DNA from: Pseudomonas sp. FP198
GTDB lineage: Bacteria; Pseudomonadota; Gammaproteobacteria; Pseudomonadales; Pseudomonadaceae
Assembly: GCF_030687895.1 (NCBI RefSeq)
Contig: NZ_CP117452.1
Span: 186,001 to 250,000, forward strand
DNA: 64,000 nt
Reading direction: 5' to 3'
Shown: piece after piece, positions 38,643 through 47,793 of the stretch
How the letters are laid out: the number at the start of each line of letters is the position of its first letter
How positions within the stretch are numbered: position 1 is the first letter of the stretch
Program-made: the position numbers and the translations under genes
Notes under the pieces: model-generated
Told to the model about the DNA's origin: nothing
Database searches by the model: none
The model's input: only the letters and a program-made list of their open reading frames with translations

Positions 38643-40037
38643 TTATCGGCCGGCGAGAAGCGCCTGGCCACGAACGACCGCCGCTTTTACCTGCGCCGGC
38701 GCCGTACCGCCAACATGATCACGGGCATTGACCGAGCCTTCCAGCGTCAACACGGCGAACACGTCCTGCTCGATCTGGTCGCTGAACTGGCGCAGTTCTT
38801 CCAGGCTCATTTCCGCCAGGTCCTTGCCGTTGTCGACGCCGTACTTCACGGCATGGCCGACAATCTCATGGCAGTCACGGAACGGCAGGCCACGACGGAC
38901 CAGGTAATCGGCCAGGTCGGTGGCGGTGGAGAAGCCGCGCAGGGCCGCTTCGCGCATGACCGCATGCTTGGGCTTGATGGCCGGGATCATGTCGGCGAAC
39001 GCGCGTAGCGAATCGCGCAAGGTATCGGCGGCGTCGAACAGCGGCTCCTTGTCCTCCTGATTGTCCTTGTTGTAGGCCAGTGGCTGGCCTTTCATCAGGG
39101 TCAGCAGGCCCATCAGCGCGCCGAATACCCGGCCGCTCTTGCCCCTTACCAGCTCCGGCACGTCGGGGTTTTTCTTTTGCGGCATGATCGAGCTGCCGGT
39201 GCAGAAACGGTCGGGCAGATCGATGAACTGGAATTGCGCGCTGGTCCACAGCACCAGCTCTTCGGAGAAGCGCGACAGGTGCATCATCGCGATGCTCGCG
39301 GCGGAGCAGAATTCGATGGCGAAGTCGCGGTCCGAAACGTTATCCAGCGAGTTGCCGCCCACCGCATCGAAGCCCAGCAGTTGCGCGGTGTATTCACGGT
39401 CGATCGGATAGGTCGTGCCGGCCAGCGCGGCGCTGCCCAGGGGCATGCGATTGGTGCGTTTGCGGCAGTCGACCAGGCGCTCGTAGTCGCGGCTGAGCAT
39501 CTCGAACCAGGCCAGCATGTGATGCCCAAACGTTACAGGTTGCGCGGTTTGCAAGTGCGTGAAGCCCGGCATGATGCTCCCGGCCTCGCGCTCGGCCTGT
39601 TCCAGCAGGCCTTTTTGCAGGCGGGTGATCTCAGCCAGGATCAGGTCGATTTCATCGCGCAGCCATAAGCGGATGTCAGTGGCGACCTGGTCGTTGCGGC
39701 TGCGACCGGTGTGCAGCTTCTTGCCGGTTACGCCGATGCGATCGGTCAGGCGCGCTTCGATGTTCATGTGCACGTCTTCAAGGTCCACGCGCCAGTCGAA
39801 CTGGCCTGCCTCGATCTCGCCCTGGATGGTCTTCAGGCCATCGATGATGCTGTCGCGCTCGGCATCGGTCAGCACGCCGACCTTGGCCAGCATGGTGGCG
39901 TGGGCAATCGAGCCCATGATGTCGTGGCGATACAGGCGCTGGTCAAAGTTGACGGAGGCGGTGAAGCGGGCGACGAAAGCGTCGACGGGTTCACTGAAGC
40001 GGCCGCCCCAGGACTGATTGGTCTTGTCAGTGCTCAT
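38643..40037 (-). CDS. argH: Argininosuccinate lyase
   Basis: This 464-residue member of the fumarase/aspartase superfamily has the signature [15 protein letters not shown], whose loop contains the catalytic Ser. [14 protein letters not shown]-equivalent [12 protein letters not shown] and the N-terminal WGGRFSEP are present. It releases arginine and fumarate in the last step of arginine synthesis. It reads away from algR, and the intervening 463 bases lack the expected algZ. Confidence 0.97.
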   Translation of the reverse strand: MSTDKTNQSWGGRFSEPVDAFVARFTASVNFDQRLYRHDIMGSIAHATMLAKVGVLTDAERDSIIDGLKTIQGEIEAGQFDWRVDLEDVHMNIEARLTDRIGVTGKKLHTGRSRNDQVATDIRLWLRDEIDLILAEITRLQKGLLEQAEREAGSIMPGFTHLQTAQPVTFGHHMLAWFEMLSRDYERLVDCRKRTNRMPLGSAALAGTTYPIDREYTAQLLGFDAVGGNSLDNVSDRDFAIEFCSAASIAMMHLSRFSEELVLWTSAQFQFIDLPDRFCTGSSIMPQKKNPDVPELVRGKSGRVFGALMGLLTLMKGQPLAYNKDNQEDKEPLFDAADTLRDSLRAFADMIPAIKPKHAVMREAALRGFSTATDLADYLVRRGLPFRDCHEIVGHAVKYGVDNGKDLAEMSLEELRQFSDQIEQDVFAVLTLEGSVNARDHVGGTAPAQVKAAVVRGQALLAGR

Positions 40038-40433
40038 GAATTCGCTCGTGATCGGCTGAAGAAAAAATTAGCGGTTAAGGCTGCGGCGGATGATAGCAGG
40101 GTTGCCGGGGCTGGCGCTGGCAATGGTCGGCAGGTTTTTTACCCGGAAAAGCCAGGCATTTGCCGGGTTTTTGCACAACGATATTTTTCGATTGAGCAAT
40201 ATCGTCGCGGCAACCGTCTACAGTGGACGTAGGGCTTTGCTTTTTCATCCTGGACGCATCGGACGCACCAAAAAAATGGGGGGTGCTCATATTGATCAGA
40301 TCGAGTGTTAACAGTCCCTGTGGCGACGTTGTGCGACAACAGGCCTCGAGCTCCGGTAGGCAAGCGCTGGTAAAGATAGGCAACCACCTCGCGGCACTTT
40401 TTGGCCCTCGGACGAGTCTTAGCGTGGATCGCG
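40038..40433. other. Argh-algR gap without algZ
   Basis: Within this stretch I see no gene on either strand. Short frames have no ribosome site and no histidine-kinase motifs. PAO1 carries the sensor gene algZ/fimS (about 360 codons) between argH and algR; there is no room for it here and no recognisable remnant. The stretch contains runs such as an A7G6 tract near 40270 and is probably regulatory. Confidence 0.6.
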
Positions 40434-40447
40434 GTGACGGATGTCAC
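40434..40447 (+). promoter_or_regulatory. Vfr/CRP-type palindrome upstream of algR
   Basis: GTGACGGATGTCAC fits the CRP/Vfr core GTGA-N6-TCAC perfectly, 54 bases before the algR ATG. A weak -10 (TATCCT, 40463-40468) is just downstream, which would place the site over the -35 region. Vfr control of fimS-algR is known in P. aeruginosa. Confidence 0.5.
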
Positions 40448-40500
40448 TTCCCCTGTCTACGCTATCCTTGTGCGAGACTCACGCAGGAATCCAGCGCAAT

Positions 40501-41247
40501 ATGAATGTCCTGATCGTTGACGACGAACCACTGGTCCGCGAGCGCCTGAGCCGAATGCTTGGCGAACTCGAGGGTTACAGTGTCCTGGAGCCGAGCGCCA
40601 CCAATGGCGAAGAGGCGTTGGCCCTAATCGACAGCCACAAGCCGGATATCGTGCTGCTCGACATCCGCATGCCTGGCCTGGACGGGCTGCAGGTCGCGGC
40701 CAAGCTGTGCGAGCGCGAGTCGCCTCCCGCGGTGGTGTTCTGTACCACCCGGGACGATTTTCCTCCGGAGGTGTTGCAGGCCGGTGCCGTGGGCTATCTG
40801 ATCAAGCCGGTTTCCGTCGAGGCGCTGGAAGAAGCGTTGCGCAAGGCCGAGCGACCGAACCGCGTGCAACTGGCGGCGCTTACCCGCCCGGCCGCCGAGA
40901 GCGGCAGCGGCCCGCGCAGCCATATCAGCGCACGGACCCGAAAAGGTATCGAGCTGATTCCGTTGAACCAGGTGGTCTACTTCATTGCCGACCACAAATA
41001 CGTGACCTTGCGCCACGAAAGCGGAGAAGTGCTGCTGGACGAGCCGCTCAAGGCGCTGGAGGACGAGTTCGGCGAACGGTTTGTACGCATCCACCGCAAC
41101 GCCTTGGTGGCTCGCGAGCGTATCGAGCGTTTGCAACGCACCCCCCTCGGGCACTTCCAGCTTTACCTCAAGGGGCTCAATGGCGACGCGCTGATCGTTA
41201 GCCGGCGGCATGTGGCGGGCGTGCGCAAGATGATGCAACAGCTTTAG
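40501..41247 (+). CDS. algR: LytTR response regulator AlgR
   Basis: This 248-residue regulator has an N-terminal receiver with phosphoryl-acceptor D54 (IVLLDIRMPGLDG) and acidic pocket D7/D8. The C-terminal LytTR DNA-binding domain (about 145-245) has the family KYVTLRHESGEVL and FVRIHRNALVARERI segments. In P. aeruginosa AlgR controls alginate, twitching and virulence with the sensor AlgZ/FimS, which is not encoded next to it here. The start ATG at 40501 gives the same length as PAO1 AlgR. hemC follows 127 bases later. Confidence 0.94.
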   Translation: MNVLIVDDEPLVRERLSRMLGELEGYSVLEPSATNGEEALALIDSHKPDIVLLDIRMPGLDGLQVAAKLCERESPPAVVFCTTRDDFPPEVLQAGAVGYLIKPVSVEALEEALRKAERPNRVQLAALTRPAAESGSGPRSHISARTRKGIELIPLNQVVYFIADHKYVTLRHESGEVLLDEPLKALEDEFGERFVRIHRNALVARERIERLQRTPLGHFQLYLKGLNGDALIVSRRHVAGVRKMMQQL

Positions 41248-41374
41248 CGTGGCGTCCCGCAGCGTTCCATCTCCAGGATTGGCGGCCAGGGAGGCCTTTG
41301 CGTCGTGATTCAAGTCAAAGCGGATTTGGCTGAGCTGTTATTATCTGCCGTATCTTTTAAGTACGGATTGATCC

Positions 41375-42316
41375 ATGTCCCCTCGCGAGATCCGCATCGC
41401 CACCCGTAAAAGCGCCTTGGCTCTCTGGCAGGCCGAGTACGTCAAAACCCGCCTGGAAGCGGCCCACCCTGGCCTGATCGTATCGCTGGTGCCGATGGTC
41501 AGTCGCGGTGACAAACTGCTCGATTCGCCACTGTCGAAGATTGGTGGCAAGGGCCTGTTCGTCAAGGAGCTGGAAACCGCCCTGCTGGACAACGAAGCCG
41601 ACATCGCCGTGCACTCGATGAAAGATGTGCCCATGGACTTCCCCGAAGGCCTGGGCCTTTTTTGCATCTGCGAGCGGGAAGACCCGCGTGATGCGTTTGT
41701 CTCCAACAGCTTTTCCAGTCTTGAAGCATTGCCTCCGGGAAGTGTGGTCGGCACTTCCAGCCTGCGTCGCCAGGCGCAGTTGCTGGCGCGGCGTCCGGAC
41801 CTGCAGATCCGCTTCCTGCGCGGCAACGTCAACACGCGCTTGGCCAAGCTCGATGCTGGCGAATACGACGCGATCATCCTCGCCGCCGCCGGCCTGATCC
41901 GGCTCGGGTTTGAAGATCGCATCACCTCGGCCATCAGCGTCGATGACAGCCTGCCGGCCGGTGGGCAAGGCGCGGTGGGCATCGAATGCCGTAGCGCCGA
42001 CAGCGAAATCCATGCGCTGCTGGCGCCGCTGCACCACGACGACACCGCCACGCGGGTCTTCGCCGAACGCGCCCTGAACAAGCATCTGAACGGCGGATGC
42101 CAGGTGCCGATTGCCTGCTACGCCGTGCTCGAAGGCGATCAGGTCTGGCTGCGTGGCCTGGTGGGCGATCCCAGCGGCGGCCAACTGCTCAGCGCCCAGG
42201 CCCGAGCACCGCGCCGCGATGCCGAGGCGCTGGGCGTGCGGGTGGCCGAAGACCTGCTGAGCCAGGGCGCCGATGACATCCTCAAGAAAGTCTACGGCGA
42301 GGCTGGCCACGCGTGA
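41375..42316 (+). CDS. hemC: Porphobilinogen deaminase
   Basis: This 313-residue enzyme polymerises four porphobilinogens into hydroxymethylbilane. The dipyrromethane cofactor is attached at C242 ([13 protein letters not shown]). The [23 protein letters not shown] and [17 protein letters not shown] segments are all conserved. Its stop overlaps the hemD GTG start by 4 bases, so the two are translationally coupled. Confidence 0.97.
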   Translation: MSPREIRIATRKSALALWQAEYVKTRLEAAHPGLIVSLVPMVSRGDKLLDSPLSKIGGKGLFVKELETALLDNEADIAVHSMKDVPMDFPEGLGLFCICEREDPRDAFVSNSFSSLEALPPGSVVGTSSLRRQAQLLARRPDLQIRFLRGNVNTRLAKLDAGEYDAIILAAAGLIRLGFEDRITSAISVDDSLPAGGQGAVGIECRSADSEIHALLAPLHHDDTATRVFAERALNKHLNGGCQVPIACYAVLEGDQVWLRGLVGDPSGGQLLSAQARAPRRDAEALGVRVAEDLLSQGADDILKKVYGEAGHA

Positions 42317-44226
42317 CGGGCTGGCGGCTGCTGCTGACCCGGCCGACGGACGAATCGGCGGCCCTGGCGGCTGTGCTGGCGGATGCGGGGATCTACAGCA
42401 GCAGCCTGCCGCTGCTGGATATCGAGCCGGTCCCGGTGACCGAATCCGGGCAGGCGATCCTCCTTGAATTGAATCAGTATTGCGCCGTGATCGTGGTCAG
42501 CAAGCCCGCCGCGCGCTTGTGTGTGGAGCTGCTGCGTCAGTATTGGCCGCAACCTCCGGTCTTGCCATGGTTCAGCGTGGGCGCCGCAACCGGACAGATT
42601 CTTGCCGATGCCGGCCTAAGCGTGTTTTATCCCGATAACGGCGACGACAGCGAAGCCTTGCTTGAGCTCGGGCCGTTGCGCCAGGCTATCGACCGGCCCG
42701 ATCCCCGTGTCTTGATCGTCCGTGGTGAGGGTGGGCGCGGCTTGCTGGCAGAGCGTTTGCGCGAGCAAGGTGCTAGTGTCGACTATCTTGAGCTGTACCG
42801 GCGCGGCCTGCCGCAATACGCCGAGGGCGAACTGCCGGCCAGGGTCGAAGCGGAACGCTTGAACGCGCTGGTGGTCAGCAGTGGGCAGGGCTTCGAGCAT
42901 CTGCGCCGGCTCGCCGGTGAAGCGTGGCCCGCCCTGGCGCGGCTGCCGTTGTTCGTTCCAAGCCCCAGGGTCGCCGACATGGCGCGTGCCGCCGGGGCCC
43001 GGACAGTTATTGATTGCCGTGGCGCCAGCGCCGCGGCTTTGCTGGCGGCATTACGGGAACAATCCGTGCCGTTTTCCAATGCAAAGGATGGATACGTGAG
43101 CGAAACAGCCTTGCCAAAAGATCAGGACCAGCCAGCACTCGATGCACCGCTTGAAACGGCGCCGCCGATAGCACCGCGGCGCGGCAACGGGCTGGCGATT
43201 GTCGCGTTGTTGTTGGGGGCTGCCGGCGTCGCCGTGGGTGGCTGGGGTGTATGGCAAGTGCGTCATCTGCAAGCCAGCACCCAGCAGCAATCCGCGCAGG
43301 TCCAGTCGCTCAACGACCAGGCCCAGGGCCTCAAGCTCAATGAGCAACGCCTGAGCGCGCGTCTGGAGCAATTGCCTCCGGCCGAAGAACTGGAGGAGCG
43401 CCGCCGCCAGGTTGCCCAGTTGCAAGGCGACCAGCAGCGTCTCAACCAGCGCCTGGAAACCGTGCTGGGTGCCAGCCGCAAGGATTGGCGCCTGGCCGAA
43501 GCCGAGCATTTGTTGCGCCTGGCCAGCCTGCGTCTTTCCGCCCTGCAGGACATCAGCAGTGCCCAGGCGCTGGTGCAGGGTGCCGACGAGATCCTGCGCG
43601 AGCAGAACGACCCGGGCTCGTTCGCTGCCCGCGAACAATTGGCCAAGACCCTCGCTGCGCTGCGCAGCACCGAGCAGCCGGATCGCACCGGGCTGTTCCT
43701 GCAACTGGGTGCCTTGCGTGACCAGGTGCTACAGCTGACCGAGCTTGCGCCCGAATACAAGGACCGTGGCGAGTCGCTGCTGGGGCTGACGAGCGACGGC
43801 GATGGTGCCAGTCGCTGGGCACAGTGGTGGGATCGGATCTCGCGTTATATCCGCATCGATTTCAACGCCGATGAAAACGTCCGTCCGCTCCTGGCCGGGC
43901 AGAGCCTGGTCCAGGTGCGCCTGGCCTTGAGCCTGGCCCTGGAGCAGGCGCAATGGGCGGCGCTCAATGGCCAAGCGGCGGTGTACACCCAGGCGCTGGC
44001 CGAGGCGCGTGACGTGCTCAGGAACAACTTCAACCAGGACAATCCGCAAAGCAGGATCATGCTCGAGCGGGTTGGCGAGTTGAGCAAGTTGCCGGTGACG
44101 GTGGTCACGCCGGACCTGACCGGCACTCTGAGCGCCGTCCAGGCCTACCTCGAGCGCCGCAACCTGAATGCTGAAGACTCGGTCAAGCCGCTGCCCAAGG
44201 CGGGCGGGCAGGAGACCGCGCCATGA
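42313..44226 (+). CDS. hemDX: Fused uroporphyrinogen-III synthase and HemX
   Basis: One uninterrupted 637-codon frame covers two proteins that are separate in PAO1. Residues 1-255 are uroporphyrinogen-III synthase ([41 protein letters not shown]). Residues about 262-637 are HemX (opening [13 protein letters not shown]), with one transmembrane helix (about 292-312, [16 protein letters not shown]), a Gln-rich coiled coil and a periplasmic helical domain. At the junction a GTG (43096) follows AAGGA by 7 bases, a good internal start, so HemX may also be made separately. Either a stop codon was lost or this is a true fusion. hemY overlaps by 4 bases. Confidence 0.85.
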   Translation: MTGWRLLLTRPTDESAALAAVLADAGIYSSSLPLLDIEPVPVTESGQAILLELNQYCAVIVVSKPAARLCVELLRQYWPQPPVLPWFSVGAATGQILADAGLSVFYPDNGDDSEALLELGPLRQAIDRPDPRVLIVRGEGGRGLLAERLREQGASVDYLELYRRGLPQYAEGELPARVEAERLNALVVSSGQGFEHLRRLAGEAWPALARLPLFVPSPRVADMARAAGARTVIDCRGASAAALLAALREQSVPFSNAKDGYVSETALPKDQDQPALDAPLETAPPIAPRRGNGLAIVALLLGAAGVAVGGWGVWQVRHLQASTQQQSAQVQSLNDQAQGLKLNEQRLSARLEQLPPAEELEERRRQVAQLQGDQQRLNQRLETVLGASRKDWRLAEAEHLLRLASLRLSALQDISSAQALVQGADEILREQNDPGSFAAREQLAKTLAALRSTEQPDRTGLFLQLGALRDQVLQLTELAPEYKDRGESLLGLTSDGDGASRWAQWWDRISRYIRIDFNADENVRPLLAGQSLVQVRLALSLALEQAQWAALNGQAAVYTQALAEARDVLRNNFNQDNPQSRIMLERVGELSKLPVTVVTPDLTGTLSAVQAYLERRNLNAEDSVKPLPKAGGQETAP

Positions 44227-45458
44227 AACGTCTCTACGTGATTCTGTTCGTGGTCATCGCGGTCGCAGCCTTGCTGGGCGTGGCGATTTCCGAGCATTCG
44301 GGTTACGTGCTGGTGGCGTACAAGAGCTTCCGCTACGAAGCCGGCCTGTGGGTCACCCTCGCACTGATCGCGGTGATCTGGTTGTTGTGGCGCGCAGTGT
44401 TTGCTCTGGTCGGGCTGGTAACCACGTCCACTGGCGTGGTCAACCCGTGGTCGCGACGCAACCGCAGTCGTCGCGTACAAGTTGCAATCGAACATGGCCA
44501 GCTGGACCTGGCCGAAGGCCGTTGGGCCAGCGCCCAGCGGCATCTTCACCGCGCCGCCGAAGCCGAGCGCCAGCCTTTGTTGTATTACCTCGGCGCCGCC
44601 CGCGCGGCCAATGAACAAGGCCTCTATGAGCAAAGCGACAGCCTGCTTGAGCGCGCCCTGGAGCGGCAGCCCCAGGCCGAGCTGGCCATCGCCTTGACTC
44701 ACGCCCAGTTGCAGACGGACCGGGGTGACACCGACGGTGCGTTGAGCACGCTGCAAGCCATGCATGAACGCCATCCTCACAATGCCCAGACCCTGCGTCA
44801 GTTGCAGCGCTTGCACCAGCAGCGCGGTGACTGGTCGGCGGTGATCCGGCTGTTGCCGGAGCTGCGCAAGGACAAGGTCCTGCCGCCCGCCGAACTGGCT
44901 GAGCTGGAACGGCGGGCCTGGGGTGAAAATCTCACCTTGGCTGCCCATCGCGAAGCTGACGGAAGCGTCGGCTTGCAATCGCTTGATCGGGCCTGGCAAC
45001 AGCTCACCTCAGCCCAGCGCCAGGAACCGGCAATGGTGCTCGCCTATGCCGAGCAACTTCGTCAGCTGGGCGCCCAGGCGCAGGCTGAGGAGGTGTTGCG
45101 GGTTGCGCTCAAACGACACTATGACAGCCACCTGGCGCGTTTGTACGGACTGGTTCGCGGCGCTGACCCGAGCCGCCAGTTGCAAGCGGCCGAGGGCTGG
45201 CTCAAGGAGCATCCGAATGATCCGAGCCTGCTCCTGACGCTGGGGCGTCTGTGCTTGCAAAACAGCTTGTGGGGCAAGGCGCGGGATTATCTCGAAAGCA
45301 GCCTGCGCATCCAGCGCAACCCTGAGGCCTGTGCCGAACTGGCCCGCTTGCTGGCGCAACTGGGCGATGCGGAGCGCAGCAACCAGTTATTCCAAGAGGG
45401 GTTGGGGCTGCTGGACGAGCGCTTGCTGGCGGCACCCTTGCCGGTTCCGAGCACTTGA
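44223..45458 (+). CDS. hemY: Heme biosynthesis-associated TPR protein HemY
   Basis: This 411-residue inner-membrane protein has two N-terminal transmembrane helices (LYVILFVVIAVAALLGVAI and LWVTLALIAVIWLLWRAVF). A cytoplasmic/periplasmic tail of TPR-like helices follows (YLGAARAANEQGLYEQSDSLLERALE, AEEVLRVALKRHYDSHLARLYG). It belongs to the proteobacterial HemY_N family, unrelated to Bacillus protoporphyrinogen oxidase HemY. It is the last gene of hemC-hemDX-hemY. Confidence 0.93.
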   Translation: MKRLYVILFVVIAVAALLGVAISEHSGYVLVAYKSFRYEAGLWVTLALIAVIWLLWRAVFALVGLVTTSTGVVNPWSRRNRSRRVQVAIEHGQLDLAEGRWASAQRHLHRAAEAERQPLLYYLGAARAANEQGLYEQSDSLLERALERQPQAELAIALTHAQLQTDRGDTDGALSTLQAMHERHPHNAQTLRQLQRLHQQRGDWSAVIRLLPELRKDKVLPPAELAELERRAWGENLTLAAHREADGSVGLQSLDRAWQQLTSAQRQEPAMVLAYAEQLRQLGAQAQAEEVLRVALKRHYDSHLARLYGLVRGADPSRQLQAAEGWLKEHPNDPSLLLTLGRLCLQNSLWGKARDYLESSLRIQRNPEACAELARLLAQLGDAERSNQLFQEGLGLLDERLLAAPLPVPST

Positions 45459-45475
45459 ATTGCCAATGAATCATC

Positions 45476-45501
45476 GTGGCGAGGAAGCTTGCTTCCTTGC
45501 C
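45476..45501. repeat. Single degenerate REP, GTGGCGAGG family
   Basis: GTGGCGAGGAAGCTTGCTTCCTTGCC is a short near-palindrome 18 bases after hemY and could serve as its 3' hairpin. The rest of the 250-base gap to the dsbB-like gene shows nothing else clear. Confidence 0.65.
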
Positions 45502-45710
45502 GCAATTCCATCCCGTCGAGGGTGAATTGTGTCCGTTATGCGGCCGCTGAAGCTCTCTTCAGTAAAATCCTACAGCCTGCTGCGCCAAGTCCCGTGGTGC
45601 TTGTCGGGTATTCCCTACATCTTTGACGAAGTCTCCGCAACGCCTCGTCTTGAAAGGTCCGAGGGCTTTCCTCTACCGTAACCGCTTGTCTTTTCTGTTA
45701 CGGAACCGCC

Positions 45711-46254
45711 ATGTCTTTGGCCAGCTCTCGCTCTCTGTTTCTCCTGGCTTCCATCGCCGCGGCTCTGGTTTTGGGGATCACGTTTTACCTGGAATATGCG
45801 GTCGGTCTGACCCCGTGCAGCCTGTGCATTTTGCAGCGGTTATGCCTGACGCTGTTCCTGATGACCTGTCTTGCCGCTTGCGTGCATGGCCCGGGTCTCG
45901 GGGGAAGCGTTGTGTATGCGGCGGTGAGCGTGGTCTTCGTCTCGGGAGGGCTGGCGCTGGCGTGGTATCACGTCCTTGCGCAGAGCGATTCGATCGAGCT
46001 GTTGCCCCAAGCTCAGGGGCGCCGATCTGTGGTGGCACGCCATGCATCGCGCGCTTGACGGAGCGATCGATTGCACGAGCGTCTCTTGGACGCTGTTTCG
46101 TCTGAGCATCCCTGAATGGAGCCTGCTGTTTTTTATCGCGCTCTTCATCTCGATGACTTATCTGCTGCTGCGCCTGGCCTGGAATGCCCTGGTGCCACCG
46201 CTCGGCGACGAGACGTCGCAGTTGGTCCGAAGGCTGGATCAAACACTTGTATGA
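45711..46254 (+). pseudogene. DsbB-like disulfide bond protein, disrupted by a frameshift
   Basis: The first part (45711 to about 45998) reads as DsbB helices 1-3, with the CxxC pair C36/C39 (GLTPCSLCILQRL). The frame then drifts into nonsense and stops at 46056-46058. The next frame, entered near 45999, reads CCPKLRGADLW, then GAIDCTSVSWTLFRLSIPEWSLLFF, the second periplasmic cysteine pair and last helix of DsbB. Removing one base (the C at 45999) joins both parts into one protein of about 180 residues with all cysteines in place. DsbB reoxidises DsbA using ubiquinone. The position matches dsbH (PA5256). It may be a true pseudogene or a sequencing error. Confidence 0.8.
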
Positions 46255-46418
46255 ACTTTATAGCCTGCGTACCTTGAAGCAGTTGTCGTGCGGGCATAAT
46301 CTGGCCGGCACGTATCATTGGAATCATGCCACTCGATCTAGTTGTGTCTGGCTCGTTCCTGGTCATCCAGGTGTGCTCCAGACTGCGAGGGGTGTGACTC
46401 AGAAGGGAAGAAATCACC

Positions 46419-46877
46419 ATGCTCGAAAGTTGTCAGAATGCTCAGGAACGCTGGGGTGGGGTGCATCTGCTGATCGACCGCTGGTTGCAGGAGCGTCATG
46501 AACTGGTTCGAGCCTATGATGCTCTTGGCGACAAGCCTGAAGCACTGAGTGAAAGTCGCAAGCCTTTGCAGGAATTTTGCGGTGTGCTGGTGGACTATGT
46601 GTCGGCCGGTCATTTCGAGATCTACGAGCAACTGACGGGCGAGGCCAAGGCCTTCAATGACAAACGCGGCCTCGAACTGGCCGATACGATTTATCCGCGC
46701 ATCGATGTCATCACCGAGAAGCTGTTGGCCTTCAATGACCTCTGCGATGAAGGTAAATGCGTAGCGGAAAAATTCAAGGAACTGGGCGGTTTGTTGCATG
46801 AGCGTTTCGAGCTGGAGGATTGCCTGATCGAGGTGCTGCACAACGCCCACAAGGAAGAGGCTACCGCCCAGGCTTGA
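46419..46877 (+). CDS. algQ: Anti-sigma-70 factor AlgQ (Rsd family)
   Basis: This 152-residue four-helix protein of the Rsd/AlgQ family begins [30 protein letters not shown]. It contains [20 protein letters not shown], which carries the region that binds sigma-70 domain 4. It sequesters the housekeeping sigma factor in stationary phase and affects alginate production. Upstream sequence of about 160 bases should hold its promoter. A bidirectional terminator follows. Confidence 0.93.
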   Translation: MLESCQNAQERWGGVHLLIDRWLQERHELVRAYDALGDKPEALSESRKPLQEFCGVLVDYVSAGHFEIYEQLTGEAKAFNDKRGLELADTIYPRIDVITEKLLAFNDLCDEGKCVAEKFKELGGLLHERFELEDCLIEVLHNAHKEEATAQA

Positions 46878-46895
46878 GGGCTTGGCGGTGACAGG

Positions 46896-46924
46896 AAACG
46901 GTGCGCTTTGCGCGCCGTTTTTCG
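46896..46924. terminator. Terminator between convergent algQ and the FKBP gene
   Basis: AAACGG-TGCGC-TTT-GCGCG-CCGTTT forms a hairpin with A and T runs on both sides, so it could serve both strands. Confidence 0.8.
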
Positions 46925-46934
46925 TTTAACGGCT

Positions 46935-47600
46935 TCAGGTCGTTGCGCCCAGCAATTCAATTTCGAACACCAGCGGCGTGAAGGGTGGAATCACGTCCCC
47001 GGCACCTTCGGCGCCATAGGCCAGGGCCGAAGGAATCACCAATCGCCACTTCGCGCCCACCGGCATCTGCGGCAGTGCGCTGCGCCACCCGTCAATCACG
47101 CTGTCAAGATTGAACCACTGCGCCTGATGGTTGGAATCGAATACGGTGCCGTCCGGCAATTGACCGACATACCGCACCTGGACCTTGCCGTGGGGGCCGG
47201 CCTTCGCGCCGCTGCCTGGCTTGAGTTCGGTGAGCAGGATGCCGTCCGACAATTGCTGGACGCCCGGCCGGCCTTTTTCCTCATCGAGAAATTTCCGCTC
47301 GCTCTTCAGCGCCATTTGCGTTTGCGGCGTGGACGACTGCGCCAGGAGTTGCGCCTGATGTTCGGCCAGGATCCGTTCGATGCGTTCATCTGCCAGGGCC
47401 AACGGTTTACCCAGATAGGCCTGCTGCAGGCCTTCGACAAGCGCCTGGATCTGCAGGTCCGGCACGTCCTGACGCAGGCGCTCGCCAAGGCTCGCGCCGA
47501 GGCTGTAGGCCAGGTCGCGACCGTCGTTGGGATCGGATTTTTCAGCGGCCTGAGCCAGGGAGCAAACCATGCAAAGAAACAAAAAAAGGTGACGCGACAT
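46935..47600 (-). CDS. FKBP-type peptidyl-prolyl isomerase (FkpA/Mip-like)
   Basis: This 221-residue periplasmic protein has a signal peptide (FLFLCMVCSLAQAAE), an N-terminal dimerisation region (LAYSLGASLGERLRQDV), a long linking helix (about 60-105) and a C-terminal FKBP domain (about 110-220). The active-site segments are VQVRYVGQLPDGTVFDS, GWRSALPQMPVGAKWRLVIP and LAYGAEGAGDVIPPFTPLVFEIELL. It would help fold periplasmic proteins. It sits between algQ and algP, as in PAO1. Confidence 0.9.
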   Translation of the reverse strand: MSRHLFLFLCMVCSLAQAAEKSDPNDGRDLAYSLGASLGERLRQDVPDLQIQALVEGLQQAYLGKPLALADERIERILAEHQAQLLAQSSTPQTQMALKSERKFLDEEKGRPGVQQLSDGILLTELKPGSGAKAGPHGKVQVRYVGQLPDGTVFDSNHQAQWFNLDSVIDGWRSALPQMPVGAKWRLVIPSALAYGAEGAGDVIPPFTPLVFEIELLGATT

Positions 47601-47793
47601 GTGTACGTTCTCCGCCCTCGATTCGAGGGATTATGCCAGTGTCGATAACGCTCAACGCGATTTGTCCTGGCAGTGCTGCAGACTATTTTTTGCCTCGTGC
47701 AACGCAACGCCTTGTGTAGTGTCAACATGCCCTAGCGGCGGTTGCAGCAGAGGTCTAGTATGAGCCGCACTCACGTCAGTCAGGAGGTAAACC

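Noticed and set aside
40139..40447. Minus-strand frame of 102 codons before algR, considered as an algZ remnant
   Set aside because: It has no histidine-kinase H, N or G box, is on the wrong strand, and shows no start signal.
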